From NCBI RefSeq assembly GCF_932526225.1, contig NC_064037.1:18975471-19039470 (forward strand): a stretch of 64,000 nt of DNA, read 5' to 3'. The notes under the pieces were generated by a model. The model saw only the letters and a list, made by a program, of their open reading frames with translations, did not search any database and was not told the DNA's origin. Both the position numbers and the translations under genes were made by a program. The DNA comes from Nematostella vectensis. Taxonomy: Eukaryota > Cnidaria > Anthozoa > Actiniaria > Edwardsiidae. Positions 51,074-63,139 of this stretch are shown in pieces (position 1 is the first letter of the stretch; each line of letters starts with the position of its first letter).

Positions 51074-51997
51074 TCAAGCAAGCCAAGCTGTCATTACGCC
51101 AGCCACTTCTATCACAGATAGTTGCTGATAATTTACAGGTGTAAAGCTAGTGTTAATACACTTTACACCTGTTGACACAGGTTTGAATATAAAATGAAAA
51201 CAAAAGACGCTTTCTCTCATGTTAGAGTACATTACTCCATGACACCACATAATGTTATGAGAAGCAGACTTGTGATAAGGAAGAAGGACCATTACAAAAG
51301 TGATGGGATTGGTGCCCACACGTGTTTGTTCATGCCCTGGGCGTGACAGGACGGACCAAAAAAATCTAGATAAGGCTTGTTCTCTCGAGAGGCTCTTAGA
51401 AGTACCATATGCGGTCCAACCCAGAAGTTTTGAGACTTCCCTTCAACAAAGAACACCATGTGGACTATTCAATACACCGAAAAAAAAAACGAATACGACT
51501 TTGACAAGAGCCCAGAACTCTTCTAATCTGGCCATTGGCACCTGCACCAGGACTTGTCAGTAACCAGAGAATCAAAACCGAATAAGATATTCAATGACTT
51601 CTCACAAACTTCTAAACCCAAAGTAGGTCGTACATGTATAATAAGCACAGTTTTGGAACAGCCTTCAAAGTCCCTCTGGAGACTCTTACATTATATTAAT
51701 ATATAAAGTATTTCTGTATATATTGAAATATATAATGTATCTCTTATTATTTATTTGCGAGACCAGACAATGGTATATGATAAATTAACAGCGGCAAAAC
51801 TAGCAGTATGCATTTTTAAATTTCTCGGAGTCCAGTGGATACCAGTGGTGCACTAGGCTCTAACTTTAGGAAGCAGGGATTGCGATGGACATCGATTATA
51901 ATTATAAGGTATATATCGTGAAAAAAAATAACCTGCATGGGCCCCTTTACCCGTTCGAGATCAAAGAACTAGTTCTAGCCAAATACAAGGCAGAGAT
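51074..51997 (+). repeat. Satellite unit 56 (924 bp, type A2)
   Basis: Decamer partner of unit 46; CTTACATTAT. Confidence 0.97.
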
Positions 51998-52929
51998 TCA
52001 AGCAAGCCAAGCTGTCATTACGCCAGCCACTTCTATCACAGATAGTTGTTAATATTTTACAGGTGTAAAGCTAGTGTTAATACACTTTACACCTGTTGAC
52101 ACAGGTTTCAATATAAAAATAAAACAAAAGACGCTTTCTCTCTCATGTAAGAGTACATTACTCCATGACACCACATGATGTTATGAGTAGCAGACTTGTG
52201 ATAAGGAAGAGGGACCATTACAAAAGTGATGCGGGGTGAGGCCCACACGTGTTTGTGCATGCCCTGGGCGTGACAGGACGGACCAAAAAAAAATCTAGAT
52301 AAGGCTTGTTCTCTCGAGAGGCTCTTAGAAGTACCATATGCGGTCCAACCCAGAAGTTTTGAGACTTCCCTTTAACAAAGAACACTATGTGGACTATTCA
52401 ATACACCGAAAAATAAAAAACGAATACGACTTTGACAAGAGCCCAGAATTCTTCTAATCTGGCCATTGGCACCTGCACCAGGACTAGTCAGTTCACCAGA
52501 GAATCAAAACCGAATACGATATTCAATGACTTCTCACAAACTTCTAAACCCAAAGTAGGTCGTACATGTATAATAAGCACATTTTTGGAACAGCCTTCAA
52601 AGTCCCTCTGGAGACTCTTATATTATATTAATATATAAAGTATTTCTGTATATATTGAAATATATAATGTATCTCTTATTATTTATTTGCGAGACCAGAC
52701 AATGGTATATGATAAATTAACAGCGGCAAAACTAGCAGTATGCATTTTTAAATTTCTCGGAGTCCATTGGACTCCAGTGGTGCACTAGGCTCTAACTTTA
52801 GGAAGCAGGGATTGCAATGGACATCAATTATAATTATAAGGTGTATATCGTGAAAAAAAATAACCTGCATGGGCCCCTTTACCCGTTCGAGATCAAAGAA
52901 CTAGTTCTAGCCAAATACAAGGCAGAGAT
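51998..52929 (+). repeat. Satellite unit 57 (932 bp, C 5' part, F-like 3' part)
   Basis: Decamer partner of unit 47. Confidence 0.97.
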
Positions 52930-53856
52930 TCAAACAAGCCAAGCTGTCATTACGCCAGCCACTTCTATCACAGATAGTTGCTGATAATTTACAGGTGTAA
53001 AGCTAGTGTTAATACACTTTACACCTGTTGACACAGGTTTCAATATAAAATGAAAACAAAAGACGCTTTCTCTCTCATGTTAGAGTACATTACTCCATGA
53101 CACCACATAATGTTATGAGAAGCAGATTTGTGATAAGGAAGAAGGACCATTACAAAAGTGATGGGGTTGGTGCCCACACGTGTTTGTTCATGCCCTGGGC
53201 GTGACAGGACGGACCAAAAAAATCTAGATAAGGCTTGTTCTCTCGAGAGGCTCTTAGAAGTACCATATGCGGTCCAACCCAGAAGTTTTGAGACTTCCCT
53301 TCAACAAAGAACACCATGTGGACTATTTAATACACCGAAAAAAAAAAACGAATACGACTTTGACAAGAGCCCAGAACTCTTCTAATCTGGCCATTGGCAC
53401 CTGCACCAGGACTTGTCAGTAACCAGAGAATCAAAACCGAATAAGATATTCAATGACTTCTCACAAACTTCTAAACCCAAAGTAGGTCGTACATGTATAA
53501 TAAGCACAGTTTTGGAACAGCCTTCAAAGTCCTTCTGGAGACTCTTATATTATATTAATATATAAAGTATTTCTGTATATATTGAAATATATAATGTATC
53601 TCTTATTATTTATTTGCGAGACCAGACAATGGTATATGATAAATTAACAGCGGCAAAACTAGCAGTATGCATTTTTAAATTTCTCGGAGTCCAGTGGACT
53701 CCAGTGGTGCACTAGGCTCTAACTGTAGGAAGCAGGGATTGCGATGGACATCAATTATAATTATAAGGTGTATATCGTGAAAAAAAATAACCTGCATGGG
53801 CCCCTTTACCCGTTCGAGATCAAAGAACTAGTTCTAGCCAAATACAAGGCAGAGAT
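52930..53856 (+). repeat. Satellite unit 58 (927 bp, type A)
   Basis: Decamer partner of unit 48, with the common T at 53,167. Confidence 0.97.
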
Positions 53857-54785
53857 TTAAGCAAGCCAAGCTGTCATTACGCCAGCCACTTCTATCACAG
53901 ATAGTTGCTGATATTTTACAGGTGTAAAGCTAGTGTTAATACACTTTACACCTGTTGACACAGGTTTCAATATAAAGTGAAAACTAAAGACGCTTTCTCT
54001 CTCATGTTAGAGTACATTACTCCATGACACCACATAATGTTATGAGTAGCAGACTTGTGATAAGGAAGAAGGACCATTACAAAAGTGATGGGGTTGGTGC
54101 CCACACGTGTTTGTGCATGCCCTGGGCGTGACAGGGCGGACCAAAAAATTCTAGATAAGGCTTGTTCTCTCGAGAGGCTCTTAGAAGTACCATATGCGGT
54201 CCAACCCAGAAGTTTTGAGACTTCCCTTCAACAAAGAACACTATGTGGACTATTCAATACACCGAAAAATAAAAAACGAATACGACTTTGACAAGAGCCC
54301 AGAATTCTTCTAATCTGGCCATTGGCACCTGCACCAGGACTAGTCAGTACACCAGAGAATCAAAACCGAATAAGATATTCAATGACTTCTCACAAACTTC
54401 TAAACCCAAAGTAGGTCGTACATGTATAATAAGCACATTTTTGGAACAGCCTTCAAAGTCCCTCTGGAGACTCTTATATTATATTAATATATAAAGTATT
54501 TCTGTATATATTGAAATATATAATGTATCTCTTATTATTTATTTGCGAGACCAGACAATGGTATATGATAAATTAACAGCGGCAAAACTAGCAGTATGCA
54601 TTTTTAAATTTCTCGGAGTCCATTGGACTCCAGTGGTGCACTAGGCTCTAACTTTAGGAAGCAGGGATTGCGATGGACATCAATTATAATTATAAGGTGT
54701 ATATCGTGAAAAAAAATAACCTGCATGGGCCCCTTTACCCGTTCGAGATCAAAGAACTAGTTCTAGCCAAATACAAGGCAGAGAT
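53857..54785 (+). repeat. Satellite unit 59 (929 bp, type F)
   Basis: Decamer partner of unit 49; AAAACTAAAG. Confidence 0.97.
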
Positions 54786-55710
54786 TCAAGCAAGCCAAGC
54801 TGTCATTACGCCAGCCACTTCTATCACAGATAGTTGCTGATAATTTACAGGTGTAAAGCTAGTGTTAATACACTTTACACCTGTTGACACAGGTTTGAAT
54901 ATAAAATGAAAACAAAAGACGCTTTCTCTCATGTTAGAGTACATTACTCCATGACACCACATAATGTTATGAGAAGCAGACTTGTGATAAGGAAGAAGGA
55001 CCATTACAAAAGTGATGGGATTGGTGCCCACACGTGTTTGTTCATGCCCTGGGCGTGACAGGACGGACCAAAAAAATCTAGATAAGGCTTGTTCTCTCGA
55101 GAGGCTCTTAGAAGTACCATATGCGGTCCAACCCAGAAGTTTTGAGACTTCCCTTCAACAAAGAACACCATGTGGACTATTCAATACACCGAAAAAAAAA
55201 AACGAATACGACTTTGACAAGAGCCCAGAACTCTTCTAATCTGGCCATTGGCACCTGCACCAGGACTTGTCAGTAACCAGAGAATCAAAACCGAATAAGA
55301 TATTCAATGACTTCTCACAAACTTCTAAACCCAAAGTAGGTCGTACATGTATAATAAGCACAGTTTTGGAACAGCCTTCAAAGTCAATCTGGAGACTCTT
55401 ATATTATATTAATATATAAAGTATTTCTGTATATATTGAAATATATAATGTATCTCTTATTATTTATTTGCGAGACCAGACAATGGTATATGATAAATTA
55501 ACAGCGGCAAAACTAGCAGTATGCATTTTTAAATTTCTCGGAGTCCAGTGGACTCCAGTGGTGCACTAGGCTCTAACTTTAGGAAGCAGGGATTGCGATG
55601 GACATCGATTATAATTATAAGGTATATATCGTGAAAAAAAATAACCTGCATGGGCCCCTTTACCCGTTCGAGATCAAAGAACTAGTTCTAGCCAAATACA
55701 AGGCAGAGAT
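54786..55710 (+). repeat. Satellite unit 60 (925 bp, type A2)
   Basis: Decamer partner of unit 50. Confidence 0.97.
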
Positions 55711-56642
55711 TCAAGCAAGCCAAGCTGTCATTACGCCAGCCACTTCTATCACAGATAGTTGTTAATATTTTACAGGTGTAAAGCTAGTGTTAATACACTT
55801 TACACCTGTTGACACAGGTTTCAATATAAAAATAAAACAAAAGACGCTTTCTCTCTCATGTAAGAGTACATTACTCCATGACACCACATAATGTTATGAG
55901 TAGCAGACTTGTGATAAGGAAGAGTGACCATTACAAAAGTGATGCGGGGTGAGGCCCACACGTGTTTGTGCATGCCCTGGGCGTGACAGGACGGACCAAA
56001 AAAAATCTAGATAAGGCTTGTTCTCTCGAGAGGCTCTTAGAAGTACCATATGCGGTCCAACCCAGAAGTTTTGAGACTTCCCTTTAACAAAGAACACTAT
56101 GTGGACTATTCAATACACCGAAAAATAAAAAACGAATACGACTTTGACAAGAGCCCAGAATTCTTCTAATCTGGCCATTGGCACCTGCACCAGGACTAGT
56201 CAGTTCACCAGAGAATCAAAACCGAATACGATATTCAATGACTTCTCACAAACTTCTAAACCCAAAGTAGGTCGTACATGTATAATAAGCACATTTTTAG
56301 AAAAGCCTTCAAAGTCCCTCTGGCGACTCTTATATTATATTTATATATAAAGTATTTCTGTATATATTGAAATGTATAAAGTATCTCTTATTATTTATTT
56401 GCGAGACCAGACAATGGTATATGATAAATTAACAGCGGCAAAACTAGCAGTATGCATTTTTAAATTTCTCGGAGTCCATTGGACTCCAGTGGTGCACTAG
56501 GCTCTAACTTTAGGAAGCAGGGATTGCGATGGACATCAATTATAATTATAAGGTGTATATCGTGAAAAAAAAATAACCTGCATGGGCCCCTTTACCCGTT
56601 CGAGATCAAAGAACTAGTTCTAGCCAAATACAATGCAGAGAT
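55711..56642 (+). repeat. Satellite unit 61 (932 bp, type C)
   Basis: Decamer partner of unit 51, with the common T at 56,445. Confidence 0.97.
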
Positions 56643-57569
56643 TCAAACAAGCCAAGCTGTCATTACGCCAGCCACTTCTATCACAGATAGTTGCTGATAA
56701 TTTACAGGTGTAAAGCTAGTGTTAATACACTTTACACCTGTTGACACAGGTTTCAATATAAAATGAAAACAAAAGACGCTTTCTCTCTCATGTTAGAGTA
56801 CATTACTCCATGACACCACATAATGTTATGAGAAGCAGATTTGTGATAAGGAAGAAGGACCATTACAAAAGTGATGGGTTTGGTGCCCACACGTGTTTGT
56901 TCATGCCCTGGGCGTGACAGGACGGACCAAAAAAATCTAGATAAGGCTTGTTCTCTCGAGAGGCTCTTAGAAGTACCATATGCGGTCCAACCCAGAAGTT
57001 TTGAGACTTCCCTTCAACAAAGAACACCATGTGGACTATTTAATACACCGAAAAAAAAAAACGAATACGACTTTGACAAGAGCCCAGAACTCTTCTAATC
57101 TGGCCATTGGCACCTGCACCAGGACTTGTCAGTAACCAGAGAATCAAAACCGAATAAGATATTCAATGACTTCTCACAAACTTCTAAACCCAAAGTAGGT
57201 CGTACATGTATAATAAGCACAGTTTTGGAACAGCCTTCAAAGTCCTTCTGGAGACTCTTATATTATATTAATATATAAAGTATTTCTGTATATATTGAAA
57301 TATATAATGTATCTCTTATTATTTATTTGCGAGACCAGACAATGGTATATGATAAATTAACAGCGGCAAAACTAGCAGTATGCATTTTTAAATTTCTCGG
57401 AGTCCAGTGGACTCCAGTGGTGCACTAGGCTCTAACTGTAGGAAGCAGGGATTGCGATGGACATCAATTATAATTATAAGGTGTATATCGTGAAAAAAAA
57501 TAACCTGCATGGGCCCCTTTACCCGTTCGAGATCAAAGAACTAGTTCTAGCCAAATACAAGGCAGAGAT
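56643..57569 (+). repeat. Satellite unit 62 (927 bp, type A)
   Basis: Decamer partner of unit 52; GATGGGTTTGG. Confidence 0.97.
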
Positions 57570-58498
57570 TTAAGCAAGCCAAGCTGTCATTACGCCAGCC
57601 ACTTCTATCACAGATAGTTGCTGATATTTTACAGGTGTAAAGCTAGTGTTAATACACTTTACACCTGTTGACACAGGTTTCAATATAAAGTGAAAACAAA
57701 AGACGCTTTCTCTCTCATGTTAGAGTACATTACTCCATGACACCACATAATGTTATGAGTAGCAGACTTGTGATAAGGAAGAAGGACCATTACAAAAGTG
57801 ATGGGGTTGGTGCCCACACGTGTTTGTGCATGCCCTGGGCGTGACAGGGCGGACCAAAAAATTCTAGATAAGGCTTGTTCTCTCGAGAGGCTCTTAGAAG
57901 TACCATATGCGGTCCAACCCAGAAGTTTTGAGACTTCCCTTCAACAAAGAACACTATGTGGACTATTCAATACACCGAAAAATAAAAAACGAATACGACT
58001 TTGACAAGAGCCCAGAATTCTTCTAATCTGGCCATTGGCACCTGCACCAGGACTAGTCAGTACACCAGAGAATCAAAACCGAATAAGATATTCAATGACT
58101 TCTCACAAACTTCTAAACCCAAAGTAGGTCGTACATGTATAATAAGCACATTTTTGGAACAGCCTTCAAAGTCCCTCTGGAGACTCTTATATTATATTAA
58201 TATATAAAGTATTTCTGTATATATTGAAATATATAATGTATCTCTTATTATTTATTTGCGAGACCAGACAATGGTATATGATAAATTAACAGCGGCAAAA
58301 CTAGCAGTATGCATTTTTAAATTTCTCGGAGTCCATTGGACTCCAGTGGTGCACTAGGCTCTAACTTTAGAAAGCAGGGATTGCGATGGACATCAATTAT
58401 AATTATAAGGTGTATATCGTGAAAAAAAATAACCTGCATGGGCCCCTTTACCCGTTCGAGATCAAAGAACTAGTTCTAGCCAAATACAAGGCAGAGAT
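57570..58498 (+). repeat. Satellite unit 63 (929 bp, type F)
   Basis: Decamer partner of unit 53; TTTAGAAAG. Confidence 0.97.
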
Positions 58499-59423
58499 TC
58501 AAGCAAGCCAAGCTGTCATTACGCCAGCCACTTCTATCACAGATAGTTGCTGATAATTTACAGTTTAAAGCTAGTGTTAATACACTTTACACCTGTTGAC
58601 ACAGGTTTGAATATAAAATGAAAACAAAAGACGCTTTCTCTCATGTTAGAGTACATTACTCCATGACACCACATAATGTTATGAGAAGCAGACTTGTGAT
58701 AAGGAAGAAGGACCATTACAAAAGTGATGGGATTGGTGCCCACACGTGTTTGTTCATGCCCTGGGCGTGACAGGACGGACCAAAAAAATCTAGATAAGGC
58801 TTGTTCTCTCGAGAGGCTCTTAGAAGTACCATATGCGGTCCAACCCAGAAGTTTTGAGACTTCCCTTCAACAAAGAACACCATGTGGACTATTCAATACA
58901 CCGAAAAAAAAAAAACGAATACGACTTTGACAAGAGCCCAGAACTCTTCTAATCTGGCCATTGGCACCTGCACCAGGACTTGTCAGTAACCAGAGAATCA
59001 AAACCGAATAAGATATTCAATGACTTCTCACAAACTTCTAAACCCAAAGTAGGTCGTACATGTATAATAAGCACAGTTTTGGAACAGCCTTCAAAGTCAA
59101 TCTGGAGACTCTTATATTATATTAATATATAAAGTATTTCTGTATATATTGAAATATATAGTGTATCTCTTATTATTTATTTGCGAGACCAGACAATGGT
59201 ATATGATAAATTAACAGCGGCAAAACTAGCAGTATGCATTTTTAAATTTCTCGGAGTCCAGTGGACTCCAGTGGTGCACCAGGCTCTAACTTTAGGAAGC
59301 AGGGATTGCGATGGACATCGATTATAATTATAAGGTATATATCGTGAAAAAAAATAACCTGCATGGGCCCCTTTACCCGTTCGAGATCAAAGAACTAGTT
59401 CTAGCCAAATACAAGGCAGAGAT
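58499..59423 (+). repeat. Satellite unit 64 (925 bp, type A2)
   Basis: Keeps the A2 tail (CTTTAGG, CATCGATT, GGTATAT) that unit 54 lost. Private C at 59,280; A12. Confidence 0.97.
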
Positions 59424-60354
59424 TCAAGCAAGCCAAGCTGTCATTACGCCAGCCACTTCTATCACAGATAGTTGTTAATATTTTACAGGTGTAAAGCTAG
59501 TGTTAATACACTTTACACCTGTTGACACAGGTTTCAATATAAAAATAAAACAAAAGACGCTTTCTCTCTCATGTAAGAGTACATTACTCCATGACACCAC
59601 ATAATGTTATGAGTAGCAGACTTGTGATAAGGAAGAGGGACCATTACAAAAGTGATGCGGGGTGAGGCCCACACGTGTTTGTGCATGCCCTGGGCGTGAC
59701 AGGACGGACCAAAAAAAATCTAGATAAGGCTTGTTCTCTCGAGAGGCTCTTAGAAGTACCATATGCGGTCCAACCCAGAAGTTTTGAGACTTCCCTTTAA
59801 CAAAGAACACTATGTGGACTATTCAATACACCGAAAAATAAAAAACGAATACGACTTTGACAAGAGCCCAGAATTCTTCTAATCTGGCCATTGGCACCTG
59901 CACCAGGACTAGTCAGTTCACCAGAGAATCAAAACCGAATACGATATTCAATGACTTCTCACAAACTTCTAAACCCAAAGTAGGTCGTACATGTATAATA
60001 AGCACATTTTTAGAAAAGCCTTCAAAGTCCCTCTGGCGACTCTTATATTATATTTATATATAAAGTATTTCTGTATATATTGAAATGTATAAAGTATCTC
60101 TTATTATTTATTTGCGAGACCAGACAATGGTATACGTTAAATTAACAGCGGCAAAACTAACAGTATGCATTTTTAAATTTCTCGGAGTCCATTGAACTCC
60201 AGTGGTGCACTAGGCTCTAACTTTAGGAAGCAGGGATTGCGATGGACATCAATTATAATTATAAGGTGTATATCGTGAAAAAAAATAACCTGCATGGGCC
60301 CCTCTACCCGTTCGAGATCAAAGAACTAGTTCTAGCCAAATACAAGGCAGAGAT
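59424..60354 (+). repeat. Satellite unit 65 (931 bp, type C, B-like 3' part)
   Basis: Distant partner of unit 32, offset 30,629 bp. Private AAACTAACAG. Confidence 0.97.
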
Positions 60355-61284
60355 TCAAGCAAGCCAAGCTGTCATTACGCCAGCCACTTCTATCACAGAT
60401 AGTTGCTCATATTTTACAGGTGTAAAGCTAGTGTTAATACACTTTACACCTGTTGACACAGGTTTCAATATAAAGTGAAAACAAAAGACGCTTTCTCTCT
60501 CATGTTAGAGTACATTACTCCATGACACCACATAATGTTATGAGTAGCAGACTTGTGATAAGGAAGAAGGACCTTTACAAAAGTGATAGGGGTTGGTGCC
60601 CACACGTGTTTGTGCATGCCCTGGGCGTGACAGGGCGGACCAAAAAATTCTAGATAAGGCTTGTTCTCTCGAGAGGCTCTTAGAAGTACCATATGCGGTC
60701 CAACCCAGAAGTTTTGAGACTTCCCTTTAACAAAGAACACTATGTGGACTATTCAATACACCGAAAAATAAAAAACGAATACGACTTTGACAAGAGCCCA
60801 GAATTCTTCTAATCTGGCCATTGGCACCTGCACCAGGACTAGTCAGTTCACCAGAGAATCAAAACCGAATACGATATTCAATGACTTCTCACAAACTTCT
60901 AAACCCAAAGTAGGTCGTACATGTATAATAAGCACATTTTTGGAACAGCCTTCAAAGTCCCTCTGGCGACTCTTATATTATATTTATATATAAAGTATTT
61001 CTGTATATATTGAAATGTATAAAGTATCTCTTATTATTTATTTGCGAGACCAGACAATGGTATATGATAAATTAACAGCGGCAAAACTAGCAGTATGCAT
61101 TTTTAAATTTCTCGGAGTCCATTGGACTCCAGTGGTGCACTAGGCTCTAACTTTAGGAAGCAGGGATTGCGATGGACACCAATTATAATTATAAGGTGTA
61201 TATCGTGAAAAAAAATAACCTGCATGGGCCCCTTTACCCGTTCGAGATCAAAGAACTAGTTCTAGCCAAATACAAGGCAGAGAT
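60355..61284 (+). repeat. Satellite unit 66 (930 bp, type B, mosaic 3' part)
   Basis: Partner of unit 35. GTTGCTCAT opens the stop of the small open frame. Confidence 0.97.
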
Positions 61285-62210
61285 TCAAGCAAGCCAAGCT
61301 GTCATTACGCCAGCCACTTCTATCACAGATAGTTGCTGATAATTTACAGGTGTAAAGCTAGTGTTAATACACTTTACACCTGTTGACACAGGTTTCAATA
61401 TAAAATGAAAACAAAAGACGCTTTCTCTCTCATGTTAGAGTACATTACTCCATGACACCACATAATGTTATGAGAAGCAGACTTGTGATAAGGAAGAAGG
61501 ACCATTACAAAAGTGATGGGGTTGGTGCCCACACGTGTTTGTTCATGCCCTGGGCGTGACAGGACGGACCAAAAAAATCTAGATAAGGCTTGTTCTCTCG
61601 AGAGGCTCTTAGAAGTACCATATGCGGTCCAACCCAGAAGTTTTGAGACTTCCCTTCAACAAAGAACACTATGTGGACTATTCAATACACCGAAAAAAAA
61701 AACGAATACAACTTTGACAAGAGCCCAGAACTCTTCTAATCTGGCCATTGGCACCTGCACCAGGACTTGTCAGTAACCAGAGAATCAAAACCGAATAAGA
61801 TATTCAATGACTTCTCACAAACTTCTAAACCCAAAGTAGGTCATACATGTATAATAAGCACAGTTTTGGAACAGCCTTCAAAGTCCCTCTGGAGACTCTT
61901 ATATTATATTAATATATAAAGTATTTCTGTATATATTGAAATATATAATGTATCTCCTATTATTTATTTGCGAGACCAGACAATGGTATATGATAAATTA
62001 ACAGCGGCAAAACTAGCAGTATGCATTTTTTAATTTCTCGGAGTCCAGTGGACTCCAGTGGTGCACTAGGCTCTAACTTTAGGAAGCAGGGATTGCGATG
62101 GACATCAATTATAATTATAAGGTGTATATCGTGAAAAAAAATAACCTGCATGGGCCCCTCTACCCGTTCGAGATCAAAGAACTAGTTCTAGCCAAATACA
62201 AGGCAGAGAT
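61285..62210 (+). repeat. Satellite unit 67 (926 bp, type A)
   Basis: Partner of unit 36, with all four of its rare marks. Confidence 0.97.
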
Positions 62211-63139
62211 TCATCAAGCCAAGCTGTCATTACGCCAGCCACTTCTATCACAGATAGTTGCTGATATTTTACAGGTGTAAAGCTAGTGTTAATACACTTT
62301 ACACCTGTTGACACAGGTTTCAATATAAAGTGAAAACAAAAGACGCTTTCTCTCTCATGTTAGAGTACATTACTCCATGACACCACATAATGTTATGAGT
62401 AGCAGACTTGTGATAAGGAAGAAGGACCTTTACAAAAGTGATAGGGGTTGGTGCCCACACGTGTTTGTGCATGCCCTGGGCGTGACAGGGCGGACCAAAA
62501 AATTCTAGATAAGGCTTGTTCTCTTGAGAGGCTCTTAGAAGTACCATATGCCGTCCAACCCAGAAGTTTTGAGACTTCCCTTCAACAAAGAACACTATGT
62601 GGACTATTCAATACACCGAAAATTAAAAAGCGAATACGACTTTGACAAGAGCCCAGAATTCTTCTAATCTGGCCATTGGCACCTGCACCAGGACTAGTCA
62701 GTACACCAGAGAATCAAAACCGAATAAGATATTCAATGACTTCTCACAAACTTCTAAACCCAAAGTAGGTCGTACATGTATAATAAGCACATTTTTGGAA
62801 CAGCCTTCAAAGTCCCTCTGGAGACTCTTATATTATATTAATATATAAAGTATTTCTGTATATATTGAAATATATAATGTATCTCTTATTATTTATTTGC
62901 GAGACCAGACAATGGTATATGATAAATTAACAGCGGCAAAACTAGCAGTATGCATTTTTAAATTTCTCGGAGTCCATTGGACTCCAGTGGTGCACTAGGC
63001 TCTAACTTTAGGAAGCAGGGATTGCGATGGACATCAATTATAATTATAAGGTGTATATCGTGAAAAAAAATAACCTGCATGGGCCCCTTTACCCGTTCGA
63101 GATCAAAGAACTAGTTCTAGCCAAATACAAGGCAGAGAT
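62211..63139 (+). repeat. Satellite unit 68 (929 bp, B 5' part, F 3' part)
   Basis: Starts TCATCAAGCC, one base shorter than usual. Private ATGCCGTCC, CTCTTGAGAGG and AAATTAAAAAGCG. Switches to F marks (GTACACCAG, ATAAGATATTC) in the second half. Confidence 0.97.

Larger units (their letters stand above)
50013..59291 (+). repeat. Higher-order decamer, copy 2 (9,279 bp)
   Basis: Nearly identical to copy 1. I noticed only two substitutions: C at 43,888 against T at 53,167, and C at 47,166 against T at 56,445. This was not an exhaustive comparison. Rare marks kept in both copies include ACATGATG, CTTACATTAT, AAAACTAAAG, AGAGTGACC, ACAATGCAG and TTTAGAAAG. Identity ends at 59,292. Confidence 0.93.
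60355..62210 (+). repeat. Distant copy of units 35-36 (units 66-67)
   Basis: Same four rare marks as 31,584-33,439. Private here are GTTGCTCAT (stop lost in the small open frame) and GGACACCAATT. Confidence 0.92.

Noticed and set aside
60242-60478. 78-codon frame beginning with the MDINYN segment
   Set aside because: It is the usual 55-codon frame read through because TGA became TCA in unit 66; not an independent gene.
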